Shown: positions 23,660 through 32,342 of the stretch, one piece after another | How positions within the stretch are numbered: position 1 is the first letter of the stretch | Layout: every line of letters begins with the position of its first letter | From: Bacteroidaceae bacterium | GTDB taxonomy: Bacteria > Bacteroidota > Bacteroidia > Bacteroidales > Bacteroidaceae | Direction: 5' to 3' | DNA: 33,519 bases | Assembly: GCA_017541025.1 (NCBI GenBank) | Contig: JAFXZY010000029.1 | Location: 1 to 33,519, forward strand | The notes under the pieces: generated by a model | Told to the model about the DNA's origin: nothing | Databases searched by the model: none | The model's input: the letters and a program-made list of their open reading frames with translations, nothing else | Translations under genes and position numbers: made by a program

Positions 23660-25012
23660 TTATCGTTTCAGGAAAGCATCCACCTTTTGGGCGGTTTGCT
23701 TGCCGCTGGCGATGGCACGAACGACGAGGGAGGCGCCATTGGCAGCATCGCCGCAGACAAACACATTTTCCGGGTATTCGGGATGCTCTGGCTTCAGGAA
23801 TCCCATTGCCAGGAGTACCAACTCGGCCTTGATGATTTCGGGTTCACCGGCTTCAATCATAAGGGGTCTGCCGCCCTCCGGATTGGGCTTCCAATCAATA
23901 GGCTGAACCTTTACGCCAGTAACCTTTCCGTCCTTACCCAGGAACTCAAGGGTGTTGATGTTCCAGCGTCGGGTACAGCCCTCTTCGTGGCTGCTGGTGG
24001 TTTTCAGTATGACGGGCCAGTTGGGCCAAGGGGTGTTGGGGTTGTGTCCAACGGGAGGCTTAGGCATAATCTCTATCTGCGTAACGCTCTTGCAGCCCTG
24101 ACGATGAGCCGTTCCGATGCAGTCGGAGCCCGTGTCGCCGCCACCGATAACGAGAACATCCTTGCCCCTGGCGGTAATGCGCTCCTCGTCGGAGAAAGTC
24201 ATGCCGGCCAGCACACGGTTTTGCTGCGAGAGCAGCTCAAGGGCCAGATGCACGCCTTTCAGTTCACGGCCAGGAGCCTTGAGGTCGCGTGCTGTGGGAG
24301 TGCCAGTGGCAATGACGATTGCATCGTAATCTCCAGAGATTACAGATATTCCGGATTCTCCGGAAATCTCAGAATTATAGCGGAACTCGACTCCTTCCTG
24401 CTCCATTACTTGGATGCGGCGATCGATGACGGCCTTGTTGAGTTTGAAGTTGGGGATGCCGTAGCGGAGGAGACCGCCGGCAGCCTCGTTCTTCTCGAAG
24501 ACCGTTACGCTGTAACCCATCAGGTTCAGCTCGTTGGCAGCAGCCAGTCCGGCAGGTCCGGCACCGATAACTGCCACCTTCTTGCCGTTGCGTTGGGGGT
24601 TCTCTATGGTCACATAGCCCTCCAAGAAGGCACGCTCAGCGATGGCAGCCTCATTCTCGCGGTTGGTAACGGCTTCGCCTGTGGTATGATACAGGACACA
24701 AGCCTTCTCGCAGAGCGCGGGACAGATACGGCCCGTAAACTCAGGGAAAGGATTGGTCTTCTTGAGCAACTTATATGCCGTTTCCCATTCGCCATGATAC
24801 AGGGCATCGTTCCATTCGGGGTCTTTATTGCCCAAGGGACAAGCCCAGTGGCAGAAGGGCACGCCACAATCCATACAACGTGAGGCCTGTTCCTGTCTGT
24901 CTTTGGTATTCAGCGTCTGTTCCACCTCGCCAAAGTCATGAATACGATCGTTAACGGGGCGATAACCGGCCTCCTTGCGGTGTATCTCTAAAAAAGCTTT
25001 TGGATTTCCCAT
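23660..25012 (-). CDS. gltD: Glutamate synthase (NADPH) small subunit
   Basis: A 450-residue GOGAT beta subunit that passes electrons from NADPH through FAD and iron-sulfur centres to GltB. The N-terminal region has the iron-sulfur cysteines CMDCGVPFCHWAC (C46, C49, C54, C58) and ICPALCEKAC (C97, C101, C105). The FAD-binding motif GAGPAGLAAA begins at about 150 and the NADPH-binding motif GGGDTG at about 290. The terminal ENVFVCGDAANGASLVVRAI matches the family's FAD site. It starts 13 nt after the gltB stop, so it is co-transcribed with gltB. Length is normal, and I see no palindromic repeat in it, in contrast to gltB. Confidence 0.95.
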   Translation of the reverse strand: MGNPKAFLEIHRKEAGYRPVNDRIHDFGEVEQTLNTKDRQEQASRCMDCGVPFCHWACPLGNKDPEWNDALYHGEWETAYKLLKKTNPFPEFTGRICPALCEKACVLYHTTGEAVTNRENEAAIAERAFLEGYVTIENPQRNGKKVAVIGAGPAGLAAANELNLMGYSVTVFEKNEAAGGLLRYGIPNFKLNKAVIDRRIQVMEQEGVEFRYNSEISGESGISVISGDYDAIVIATGTPTARDLKAPGRELKGVHLALELLSQQNRVLAGMTFSDEERITARGKDVLVIGGGDTGSDCIGTAHRQGCKSVTQIEIMPKPPVGHNPNTPWPNWPVILKTTSSHEEGCTRRWNINTLEFLGKDGKVTGVKVQPIDWKPNPEGGRPLMIEAGEPEIIKAELVLLAMGFLKPEHPEYPENVFVCGDAANGASLVVRAIASGKQTAQKVDAFLKR

Positions 25013-25025
25013 TGCTATTTACAAT

Positions 25026-28000
25026 TTAATAATCACGCTGGATATCTGCGATTTTCTCGTGCAGGCGGGCCATCTGTTCTTCCTGCAGGACACGCTTGTA
25101 CTCGATGGGAACAACCTGTATGAAGTCCTCCACGTGGCGGTTCCAGTCGTCCAGCATACGGCCTGCTAATGCAGAACCTGTGTGCAGATAGTGCTGACGG
25201 ATAAGCTCCAGCAGTTCCTTGCGGTGTGAAGCTTCCTCCACCAAGTTAATCTCCACCATATCCATGTTGCAGAAGTAGTCGAAGGTATGGTCGGGGTCGT
25301 AAACGTATGCTACACCACCGCTCATACCTGCAGCAAAGTTACGTCCCGTCTTACCCAAGACAACGACACGACCACCAGTCATGTACTCGCAACAATGGTC
25401 GCCGGCACCCTCCACAACAGCGATAGCGCCAGAGTTGCGGACTGCAAAGCGCTCGCCTACACGCCCGTTCACATACAGCTCGCCGCTGGTGGCTCCGTAT
25501 AAACCGGTATTACCGGCAATGATATTGTCCTCGGCATGGAAGTTGATGTCACTTCTTGCGGGAGGCAGGATGCTGATGCGACCACCGGAAAGACCCTTGC
25601 CGAAATAGTCGTTGGTTTCGCCTTCCAGACGCAGGTTCAGACCGCGAACGGCAAAGGCACCAAAGGACTGACCGGCCGAGCCCTTGAACTTGATATTGAT
25701 GGTACTGTCGGGCAAGCCCTTCTCGCCGTACTTCCGGGCAATAGCGCCTGAGAGCATGGTGCAGGCTGCACGGTCTGTGTTCTTGATAGCGTACGAAGCC
25801 TCACCCCCGTCCCCTCTCCCGGAGGCGAGGGGAGAAGATAATATTTCCTCAAAGTCTGCCAGTATCTGTTTGTTGAGTAGGTTACCGTTCACTCCAGTAT
25901 AGTCGCCACGGTCCCAGTAGAGCACCTTATCCGTCTGGGGTTTGTACAGCAGGCGACCGAAGTCGATGGTGCGCCACTTCCCAGCGGTAAAGTTCCCCTC
26001 GCCCACGGGAGAGGGGTTAGGGGTGAGGCTCTCAATCAGTTCCGTCCGCCCGATAATCTCCTTCAAACTCTTTACGCCTATCTCAGCGAGGTATTCGCGA
26101 ACCTGCTCGGCCAGGAAAGTGAAGAAGTTCACCACATATTCGGCACGACCCATAAAACGGGCTCTGAGCCGTTCGTCCTGCGTGGCAACACCTACGGGGC
26201 AGGTGTTGGTATTACACTTGCGCATCATTACGCAACCCAACACAATCAGGGGCAGCGTACCGAACGAGAACTCGTCGGCACCTAACATCGCCATGATGAT
26301 AACATCCTTGGCAGTCTTCAGCTGACCGTCGGTCTGCAGGCGGACCTGATTACGCAGTCCGTTCATCACCAGCGTCTGCTGTGTCTCGGCAAGACCTATC
26401 TCGGGCGAGATACCGGCAAAGCGCATACTGCTGGCAGGACTGGCACCCGTTCCGCCCTCGGCACCGCTGATTACAATCAGGTCGGCCTTAGCCTTGGCTA
26501 CACCGGCAGCAATGGTTCCTACACCACTCTCGGCAACCAACTTTACGCTCACGGCTGCTGTGGGATTGATATTCTTCAGGTCGAAGATAAGCTGTGCCAA
26601 ATCCTCGATTGAATAAATATCGTGATGAGGTGGAGGTGAAATCAATGAGATGCCAGGGATGGCATTACGTGTCTTGGCGATAATGTCGTTCACCTTGAAA
26701 CCGGGAAGCTGACCGCCCTCGCCGGGCTTCGCACCCTGCGCCACCTTAATTTGAATCTCCTCGGCATTCACCAGATATTCAGCTGTAACGCCGAAACGAC
26801 CTGATGCAATCTGCTTGGTCTTGCTGGAGAGCGAAACACCGTCCACATCCGAGTAATAGCGGGCATTATCCTCACCACCTTCACCAGTGTTGCTTCGTGT
26901 GCCCAGTTTATTCATCGCCAGAGCCAAAGCCTCGTGGGCTTCGATACTCAAGGCACCGAAACTCATGGCACCGGTTACGAAGTGTTTAACGATGTTCTCT
27001 ACAGGCTCTACCTCGTCAATAGGTGTGGGCTTGGCAGCCTTCTTGAAGCCGAAAAAGTCGCGGAGGAAGATTGGCTTCTCCTTCTCATCCACCATAGCAG
27101 ACCACTCCTTAAACTTCTTGTATGAGCCCAATCGGGTAGCTATCTGCAGATTAGCTATGGTATCAGGATTCCATGCATGAAGGATTCCGTCCTTGCGATA
27201 AGAGAACTGACCGTTGTTCTGCAGTAAAGTGTTCCCCTCGCCCACGGGAGAGGGGTTAGGGGTGAGGCTCTTCTTCTGCAGACGGATTTGATCCCTCGCA
27301 ATCTCTTTCAGACCTATACCTCCAATGGTACTCACCTCCGTACCGAAGTAGCGGCGCAGGAGGTCTTCGCTGAGGCCGATGCTCTCGAATATCTTGGCAC
27401 CGCGATAACTGCGGATGGTGCTGATACCCATCTTGGACATAATCTTCTTCAGCCCCTTATCTACGGCTTTAATATAATGAGCCTCGGCTGTTGCATAATC
27501 CTCCTGAATCTTGTGCTTCTTCACCAGGTCGTCCAACACGGCAAAGGTCATGTAAGGACAAATGGCACTGGCACCGTAACCTAAGAGCAGAGCGGCGTGC
27601 ATCACCTCGCGTATCTCACCGCTCTCGACAATCAGGGCTGTCTGCACCCGCTTGCCCACGCTAATCAGGTAGTGGTGAACAGCAGAAACGGCCAATAACG
27701 AGGGTATGTAGAAAGCCCCCTCCCGACCTCCCCCTTGGGGGAGGAGTTCCATCTTGTCAGTTAGTATAATATAGTTATAGCCGTTATCCACAGCTTCCTC
27801 CGCGTCTTTGCAGAGCTTGTCCAGGGCCATTCCCAACGCTTCTCCGGCCTGGGAGTAATTGTCCCCCTCGCCCACAAAGCTCCCCTCTCTCACGGGAGAG
27901 GGGCCGGGGGTGAGGCTAGAGGTTGGCAGGGGGCTGGTCATCGGCAACTTGATGGTCTTGAAACCCTTATATCGGATATTGCATAATATGTCCAACTGTG

Positions 28001-29777
28001 TATTCGTCAGCACAGGTTGTGGCAGGCGAACCATCTTGCAGTTGCTGGCATCGGGTGTCAGGATGTTGGTTCCCACGGCACCGATATACTCTGTCAGACT
28101 CATCACCAGTTCCTCTCGGATGGGGTCGATGGCGGGGTTGGTAACCTGCGCGAACTGCTGACGGAAATAGTTGAAGAATATCTGGGGGCGGTCGCTGATA
28201 ACAGCCAGCGGCGTATCGTTACCCATCGCAGCCACAGGCTCCTGACCGGCTGTTGCCATAGGGATGATGGTTTTGTCAATGTCTTCCTGTCCGTAGCCGA
28301 ACTGTACGAGTTTGCGTTCGAGGTTCTCTACAGAATTTTCTACGTGGCGACCGCTCTTCAGTTTCTCCAGCTGGATACGGTTGGTGCTCAGCCATTCGCG
28401 ATAGGGGTGAGCCTTGGCCAGCTGCTCCTTGATCTCGCCATCGTAGTATATCTTGCCTTCCAGGGTATCTATGAGCAGAATCTTTCCGGGCTGCAGACGA
28501 CCTTTGCTGACCACATCACCGGGTTCGAAGTCCATTACGCCAACCTCGGAGGCAACAACTATCATACCGTTCTTGGTGATGGTGTAACGACTGGGGCGCA
28601 GACCGTTTCTGTCGAGCATACCGCCGGCAAAACGACCGTCCGAGAACAACAGAGCAGCAGGACCGTCCCACGGCTCCATCAGGATAGAATGATACTCGTA
28701 GAACGCCTTCAGGTCTTCAGAGATGGGATTCTTGTCGTTGAAACTCTCCGGCACCAGAATAGCCATCGCCTGTGGTAGCGAGAGCCCGCTCATCATCAGG
28801 AACTCGAATACGTTGTCGAGACTGGCTGAGTCACTCATACCTTCCTGAACAATGGGACGGAGGTCCTTGATATCTCCTAATGCCTCGCTGCTCAGCACAC
28901 TTTCGCGTGCCTTCATCCAGCCTCGGTTGCCGCGGATAGTGTTGATTTCGCCGTTATGAGCCAAAAGGCGGAAGGGCTGTGCCAGCTTCCATTTGGGGAA
29001 CGTGTTGGTCGAGAAACGAGAATGTACCAATGCCAGTCCGCTGGTAAAGTAGGGATTGGAAAGGTCCGGGAAGTAGCGGCGCAGCTGCCCGCTGGTGAGC
29101 ATACCCTTGTAGATGATGTTCTTTGTGGAGAGAGAGCAGATATAGAAAGCCTCACCCCCGGCCCATCTCCAAGGGGAGAGGGGAGTTTCAGACTTTGTTA
29201 GTGCTTCCACCCTGTTCTCTATTCTCTTCCTTATAATATATAGTTTACGGTCAAGTTCTGACGTATTGCTAGGCAGAAGAGCGCTCCCCTCGCCCACAAA
29301 GTTCCCCTCGCCCACGGGAGAGGGGTTCGGGGTGAGGCTGTTGGGGGCGGTTACGAAAATCTGTTTGATTTCCGGCTCCACCTCACGTGCGGCAGCACCT
29401 AAAACATCCGGGCAGGTGGGAACCGTGCGCATATGCATCAGTTGCAGTCCTTCGCGTTCAATCTCCTCGATCATCACAGAGAGAATCTCCTGTTGTGCCT
29501 TCTCGTCTTTGGGAAGGAATACCAATCCTGTTCCGTAGCGGCCCTTTTCGGGTACGGGTATGCCTTGTAGCAGAATAAACTCGTGCGGAATCTGCACCAT
29601 AATGCCAGCACCGTCACCCGTCTTGTCGCGTGTCTCAGCACCACGGTGCTCCATATTCTCCAGCACCTTCAGTGCATTGTCCACCAGTTCATGACTCTTT
29701 CCGCCGTGGATGTTCACTACCATTCCCACGCCGCAAGCATCATGCTCGTAAGCTTCGTTGTATAATCCCTGATTCAT
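25026..29777 (-). CDS. gltB: Glutamate synthase large subunit, expanded by in-frame palindromic repeats
   Basis: A 1583-residue GOGAT alpha subunit; members are usually about 1500. The N-terminal glutaminase (Ntn) domain has the mature-start cysteine in DACGVGMV (Cys15) and PRNGLRPSRY-type elements (DRNGLRPSRYTI). The central and FMN-binding domains include GGEDNARYYS, SGRFGVTAEYLVNAEEIQIKVAQG, LISPPPHHDIYSIEDL and GCVMMRKCNTNTCPVGVATQ (iron-sulfur cysteines). The C-terminal GXGXG domain has GSAGQSFGAF and GGRISI. Seven GC-rich palindromic repeats are read through in frame (about residues 147-165, 197-210, 621-639, 676-688, 837-849, 1250-1262, 1314-1327), mostly in places that look like surface loops. 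All catalytic motifs lie outside them, so the enzyme probably works. Confidence 0.95.
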   Translation of the reverse strand: MNQGLYNEAYEHDACGVGMVVNIHGGKSHELVDNALKVLENMEHRGAETRDKTGDGAGIMVQIPHEFILLQGIPVPEKGRYGTGLVFLPKDEKAQQEILSVMIEEIEREGLQLMHMRTVPTCPDVLGAAAREVEPEIKQIFVTAPNSLTPNPSPVGEGNFVGEGSALLPSNTSELDRKLYIIRKRIENRVEALTKSETPLSPWRWAGGEAFYICSLSTKNIIYKGMLTSGQLRRYFPDLSNPYFTSGLALVHSRFSTNTFPKWKLAQPFRLLAHNGEINTIRGNRGWMKARESVLSSEALGDIKDLRPIVQEGMSDSASLDNVFEFLMMSGLSLPQAMAILVPESFNDKNPISEDLKAFYEYHSILMEPWDGPAALLFSDGRFAGGMLDRNGLRPSRYTITKNGMIVVASEVGVMDFEPGDVVSKGRLQPGKILLIDTLEGKIYYDGEIKEQLAKAHPYREWLSTNRIQLEKLKSGRHVENSVENLERKLVQFGYGQEDIDKTIIPMATAGQEPVAAMGNDTPLAVISDRPQIFFNYFRQQFAQVTNPAIDPIREELVMSLTEYIGAVGTNILTPDASNCKMVRLPQPVLTNTQLDILCNIRYKGFKTIKLPMTSPLPTSSLTPGPSPVREGSFVGEGDNYSQAGEALGMALDKLCKDAEEAVDNGYNYIILTDKMELLPQGGGREGAFYIPSLLAVSAVHHYLISVGKRVQTALIVESGEIREVMHAALLLGYGASAICPYMTFAVLDDLVKKHKIQEDYATAEAHYIKAVDKGLKKIMSKMGISTIRSYRGAKIFESIGLSEDLLRRYFGTEVSTIGGIGLKEIARDQIRLQKKSLTPNPSPVGEGNTLLQNNGQFSYRKDGILHAWNPDTIANLQIATRLGSYKKFKEWSAMVDEKEKPIFLRDFFGFKKAAKPTPIDEVEPVENIVKHFVTGAMSFGALSIEAHEALALAMNKLGTRSNTGEGGEDNARYYSDVDGVSLSSKTKQIASGRFGVTAEYLVNAEEIQIKVAQGAKPGEGGQLPGFKVNDIIAKTRNAIPGISLISPPPHHDIYSIEDLAQLIFDLKNINPTAAVSVKLVAESGVGTIAAGVAKAKADLIVISGAEGGTGASPASSMRFAGISPEIGLAETQQTLVMNGLRNQVRLQTDGQLKTAKDVIIMAMLGADEFSFGTLPLIVLGCVMMRKCNTNTCPVGVATQDERLRARFMGRAEYVVNFFTFLAEQVREYLAEIGVKSLKEIIGRTELIESLTPNPSPVGEGNFTAGKWRTIDFGRLLYKPQTDKVLYWDRGDYTGVNGNLLNKQILADFEEILSSPLASGRGDGGEASYAIKNTDRAACTMLSGAIARKYGEKGLPDSTINIKFKGSAGQSFGAFAVRGLNLRLEGETNDYFGKGLSGGRISILPPARSDINFHAEDNIIAGNTGLYGATSGELYVNGRVGERFAVRNSGAIAVVEGAGDHCCEYMTGGRVVVLGKTGRNFAAGMSGGVAYVYDPDHTFDYFCNMDMVEINLVEEASHRKELLELIRQHYLHTGSALAGRMLDDWNRHVEDFIQVVPIEYKRVLQEEQMARLHEKIADIQRDY
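25798..25836. repeat. Palindromic repeat in gltB (orientation B)
   Basis: GCCTCACCCCCGTCCCC, CTCCCGGAGGCGAGGGG. Read in the gltB frame it gives SSPLASGRGDGGEAS. Opposite orientation to the copies at 25993 and 27231. Confidence 0.88.
25993..26030. repeat. Palindromic repeat in gltB (orientation A)
   Basis: TTCCCCTCGCCCACGGGAGA then GGGGTTAGGGGTGAGGCT. Encodes SLTPNPSPVGEGN within gltB. Confidence 0.92.
27231..27269. repeat. Palindromic repeat in gltB (orientation A)
   Basis: Near-identical to 25993-26030 (TTCCCCTCGCCCACGGGAG, GGGGTTAGGGGTGAGGCT); encodes SLTPNPSPVGEGN. Confidence 0.92.
27714..27750. repeat. Palindromic repeat in gltB, CCTCCCCCTTGGGGGAGG subtype
   Basis: GCCCCCTCCCGACCTCCC followed by CCTTGGGGGAGGAG. 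Encodes LPQGGGREGAF; a related but different subtype from the SLTPNPSP copies. Confidence 0.85.
27863..27917. repeat. Composite palindromic repeat in gltB with internal partial duplication
   Basis: An extra CCCCTCGCCCACAAAG unit precedes CTCCCCTCTCTCACGGGAG and the GGCCGGGGGTGAGGCT end. Encodes SLTPGPSPVREGSFVGEGDN. Confidence 0.88.
29148..29188. repeat. Palindromic repeat in gltB (orientation B)
   Basis: GCCTCACCCCCGGCCCATCT then CCAAGGGGAGAGGGGAG; encodes TPLSPWRWAGGEA in the gltB frame. Confidence 0.88.
29284..29339. repeat. Composite palindromic repeat in gltB with internal partial duplication
   Basis: CTCCCCTCGCCCACAAAG plus TTCCCCTCGCCCACGGGAG and the GGGTGAGGCT end; encodes SLTPNPSPVGEGNFVGEGS. 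It has the same duplicated unit as the copy at 27863. Confidence 0.9.
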
Positions 29778-29991
29778 TGTATTATTTGATTTTAATTTCG
29801 GGAGTTATAAGATGAAGTTAAACTGGGAGTTATGCGCTGCGCGCAGGAAGTTAAGCCAGCAAGCTGGCTGGACGATAGTTATGCACGTGTAAAACCGTTG
29901 TCCTTTTTAACTCCCACGAGCGTAGCGAGTTAACTTCCAATTTAACTTCCATTTAAACTTCCGAAACTTCAGTAATTTGACAATTTACGAT
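29778..29991. repeat. Repeat-rich gltB-dapL intergenic region
   Basis: No gene is seen in these 214 bp. They hold GGGAGTTA / GGAAGTTAA motifs and their inverses (TAACTCCC, TTAACTTCC), and the palindromes GCGCTGCGCGC and AGCCAGC..GCTGGCT. No TAnnTTTG promoter is seen for gltB here, so gltB may be co-transcribed with dapL. Confidence 0.65.
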
Positions 29992-31188
29992 TTACAATTT
30001 ATTTTTTATACGCTGGAGTGCTTCCATCGTTGCTTCGTGTGTGCCGAAGGCGGTCAGCCTGACGTACCCCTCTCCGCTGGGACCGAAACCTGCGCCGGGA
30101 GTGCAAACCACGTGAGCGGAGTGTAGCATCCAGTCGAAGAATCTCCAACTACTCCCCTCGCCCTTTGGAGAGGGGGCGGGGGTGAGGCTTGGTGTCTTCA
30201 CCCACAGATAAGGCGCATCGGTGCCGCCATAAACGGTAAAGCCCATGCCGGTCAACGTCTCACGCATCAAACGGGCATTCTCCATATAGTATGCGATGGT
30301 AGCCCGTATCTGCTTCTTTCCCTCAGGCGTATAGATAGCCTCGGCAGCACGTTGACTCAAGTAGCTGGTGCCGTTGAACTTGGTGCACTGGCGGCGGCTC
30401 CACAACCGATTCAAGGGTACGTTCAACGTTTTGGGAACAATCGTGTATCCGCAGCGGACTCCTGTAAACCCTGCCGTCTTGGAGAAGCTGTGAAACTCCA
30501 CGGCACACCGCCTGGCTTCAGGAATCTCGTAGATGCTATGCGGAACGTTTTCACTCTGAATGAATGCCTCGTATGCAGCATCGTAGAAGATAAGCACATC
30601 GTTCCGGAGTGCATAATCCACCCATTTTTTCAACTGATCCTTTGTCAGTGTTGTTCCTGTCGGGTTGTTGGGATAGCACAAATACACAACATCCAAACGT
30701 TCCCCGGGAATACCGGGTACAAAACCATTCTCTGCTGTGCAGGGCAGTTTCACGATACGACGGCCGGCCATTACGTTAGAATCCACATAGACAGGATAGA
30801 CGGGATCTGTAACGGCTACTACGCACTCATCACTCAGCAGTTCCTGAAAGTTGCCTGTATCGCTCTTGGCCCCGTCACTTACGAACACCTCCTCGGCATC
30901 TATATCGATACCACGTGCACGATAATCGTTCTCGACAATAGCATTACGCAGGAAGTCGTACCCCCGCTCGGGGCCGTAGCCGCGGAAAGTCGCCGTTTGT
31001 CCCATCTCGTCGGCAGCCTTATGCAAGGCCTCCACCACAGCAGGACAAAGCGGCTGTGTTACGTCACCGATACCAAGGCTTATTACGTTTGCCTCGGGGT
31101 TCTCTTCCTTGAAGGCCTGCACCTTCTTAGCAATATCTGCGAACAGATAGTTGCTCGCCAGTTCCATATAATGCTCGTTAATCTTCAT
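29992..31188 (-). CDS. dapL: LL-diaminopimelate aminotransferase with in-frame palindromic repeat
   Basis: A 398-residue fold-type I PLP enzyme that converts tetrahydrodipicolinate directly to LL-DAP with glutamate as amino donor (the DapL lysine/peptidoglycan route). Seen: [20 protein letters not shown] start, [22 protein letters not shown], and the PLP lysine in [11 protein letters not shown] (Lys237). Near the C-terminus, APYLWVKTP is followed by a repeat-encoded [12 protein letters not shown] at about 333-346, where the usual protein has a short loop before SSWxFFD. It retains [21 protein letters not shown]. The start is the ATG preceding MKINEHY. The gene lies after dapF, which uses its product. 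Confidence 0.94.
   Translation of the reverse strand: MKINEHYMELASNYLFADIAKKVQAFKEENPEANVISLGIGDVTQPLCPAVVEALHKAADEMGQTATFRGYGPERGYDFLRNAIVENDYRARGIDIDAEEVFVSDGAKSDTGNFQELLSDECVVAVTDPVYPVYVDSNVMAGRRIVKLPCTAENGFVPGIPGERLDVVYLCYPNNPTGTTLTKDQLKKWVDYALRNDVLIFYDAAYEAFIQSENVPHSIYEIPEARRCAVEFHSFSKTAGFTGVRCGYTIVPKTLNVPLNRLWSRRQCTKFNGTSYLSQRAAEAIYTPEGKKQIRATIAYYMENARLMRETLTGMGFTVYGGTDAPYLWVKTPSLTPAPSPKGEGSSWRFFDWMLHSAHVVCTPGAGFGPSGEGYVRLTAFGTHEATMEALQRIKNKL
30151..30190. repeat. Palindromic repeat in dapL (orientation A)
   Basis: CTCCCCTCGCCCTTTGGAG then AGGGGGCGGGGGTGAGGCTT; encodes [13 protein letters not shown] in frame. Confidence 0.92.
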
Positions 31189-31414
31189 ATTCTCAATGGT
31201 TAGCGGTTAGTGGTTAGCGGTTAGCGGTTAGGAGCCCAGCCATGGCTGGAACGTCAACGATAACGTCAACGACAACCTTTTAACCTATTAGCGGTTAGTG
31301 GACCCTTTAAACTCTTAAACTATTAAACTATTAAACTATTAAACTCTCTAAACTGACTCTAAACTCTAAACTGAAAAGATAAACCGTAAACCGTAAACCG
31401 TAAACTGTAAACTA
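31189..31414. repeat. Short tandem repeat arrays in the dapL-dapF intergenic region
   Basis: Distinct arrays follow one another: five GGTTAGC/T units (7-bp period, 31198-31231), a 14-bp perfect palindrome CCAGCCATGGCTGG (31236-31249), AACGTCAACGAT-type units (31250-31276), several TTAAACTA units (8-bp, about 31313-31345) and AAACCGT units (7-bp, about 31381-31412). A TATCGGT array continues into the dapF stop codon. No gene or promoter is visible. Confidence 0.85.
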
Positions 31415-32293
31415 TTATCGGTTATCGGTTAGCGAAACCTCTCCCTCAAACACAAACTCTGCCGGGCCCGTCATATACACATGGTTGTCAGCCTCGTTCC
31501 ATTCAATCTCCAGCTCGCCGCCATCCATGATAATACGGTTTTTGCGACCCGAGCGTCCCGTCTTACAAGCTGCCACAGCCGTAGCGCAGGCGCCTGTTCC
31601 GCAGGCTTGTGTTATGCCGCTGCCGCGCTCCCAAACGCGAACCCGAATGCCGTCAGGACGCATTTCGGCAAATTCGATGTTACAACGTTCGGGAAAAGCG
31701 GCATGGAATTCTAACTCACATCCCTTCGTCTCTACTGCGTCCACATCATTGGTAAAGATTACATAGTGGGGGTTGCCCATAGAGACAAAGAGGGACCCAG
31801 CCTCACCCTCAGCCCCTCTCCGGGGAGAGGGGAGTTGTATGACTGGGTTAAATTGTCTTTCGTCCTCGAAAACCGGTTCGCCCATATCTACCGTCACACT
31901 TTCCACGATGCCGTTCACAATATGCAGGAAGAGCAATTTTATTCCTGAAAGCGTAAGCAGGCGAATCACCGTCTCTTGGTAACCATTCCCCTCCTTACAA
32001 GGGAGGGGCCAGGGGCGAGTCCTCTCATATAGGTATTTGCCGATACAACGGCTGGCATTGCCGCACATCATAGCTTCTGAACCGTCAGCATTAAAGATGC
32101 GCATGGTAAAGTCCGCCTCGGGAAGCGGGCTGCGCCCGATCAGCACCAATCCGTCTGATCCGATGCCCTTGTGCCGGTCGCTCCAGGCGATGGCAGCTGT
32201 AGCAGGGTCCTTTATATTATATAAGGTAGTGTCAACGTATATGTAATCGTTGCCTGCACCGTGCATTTTGGTAAAGTGTATCTTCTCTGACAT
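31415..32293 (-). CDS. dapF: Diaminopimelate epimerase with two in-frame palindromic repeats
   Basis: A 292-residue enzyme that interconverts LL- and meso-diaminopimelate. The two catalytic cysteines are in MMCGNASRC (Cys77) and ACGTGACATA (Cys231); [15 protein letters not shown] and GNPHYVIF are also typical. Two palindromic repeats are read in frame: [11 protein letters not shown] (about 92-103) and [13 protein letters not shown] (about 154-166), both between core strands. The C-terminal residues SLTDNR and the stop codon are encoded by a TATCGGT/TAACCGA repeat array. It has its own promoter upstream and is followed by dapL and then gltB/gltD, whose glutamate feeds DapL. Confidence 0.95.
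   Translation of the reverse strand: MSEKIHFTKMHGAGNDYIYVDTTLYNIKDPATAAIAWSDRHKGIGSDGLVLIGRSPLPEADFTMRIFNADGSEAMMCGNASRCIGKYLYERTRPWPLPCKEGNGYQETVIRLLTLSGIKLLFLHIVNGIVESVTVDMGEPVFEDERQFNPVIQLPSPRRGAEGEAGSLFVSMGNPHYVIFTNDVDAVETKGCELEFHAAFPERCNIEFAEMRPDGIRVRVWERGSGITQACGTGACATAVAACKTGRSGRKNRIIMDGGELEIEWNEADNHVYMTGPAEFVFEGEVSLTDNR
31798..31837. repeat. Palindromic repeat in dapF (orientation B)
   Basis: AGCCTCACCCTCAGCCCCTC followed by TCCGGGGAGAGGGGAG; encodes [15 protein letters not shown]. Confidence 0.88.
31986..32022. repeat. Palindromic repeat in dapF (second, divergent)
   Basis: TTCCCCTCCTTACAAGGGAG then GGGCCAGGGGCGAGTCC; encodes [13 protein letters not shown] more diverged copy of the same family. 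Confidence 0.82.
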
Positions 32294-32342
32294 TTTGTTT
32301 TAGTTTCTGTTGTTTATGCTTTCTATCCGTAACAAAACGCGA

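Noticed and set aside
23648-24883. A long plus-strand frame (over 400 codons) opposite gltD.
   Set aside because: It is the antisense shadow of gltD, whose cofactor motifs are clear on the minus strand.
31198-31434. Possible CRISPR array.
   Set aside because: Repeats are 7-8 bp with no spacers of constant length and no cas genes nearby.
25798-32022. Palindromic repeats taken as intrinsic terminators.
   Set aside because: Most lie within intact, conserved reading frames and have no T-tract; they are better explained as a repeat family.
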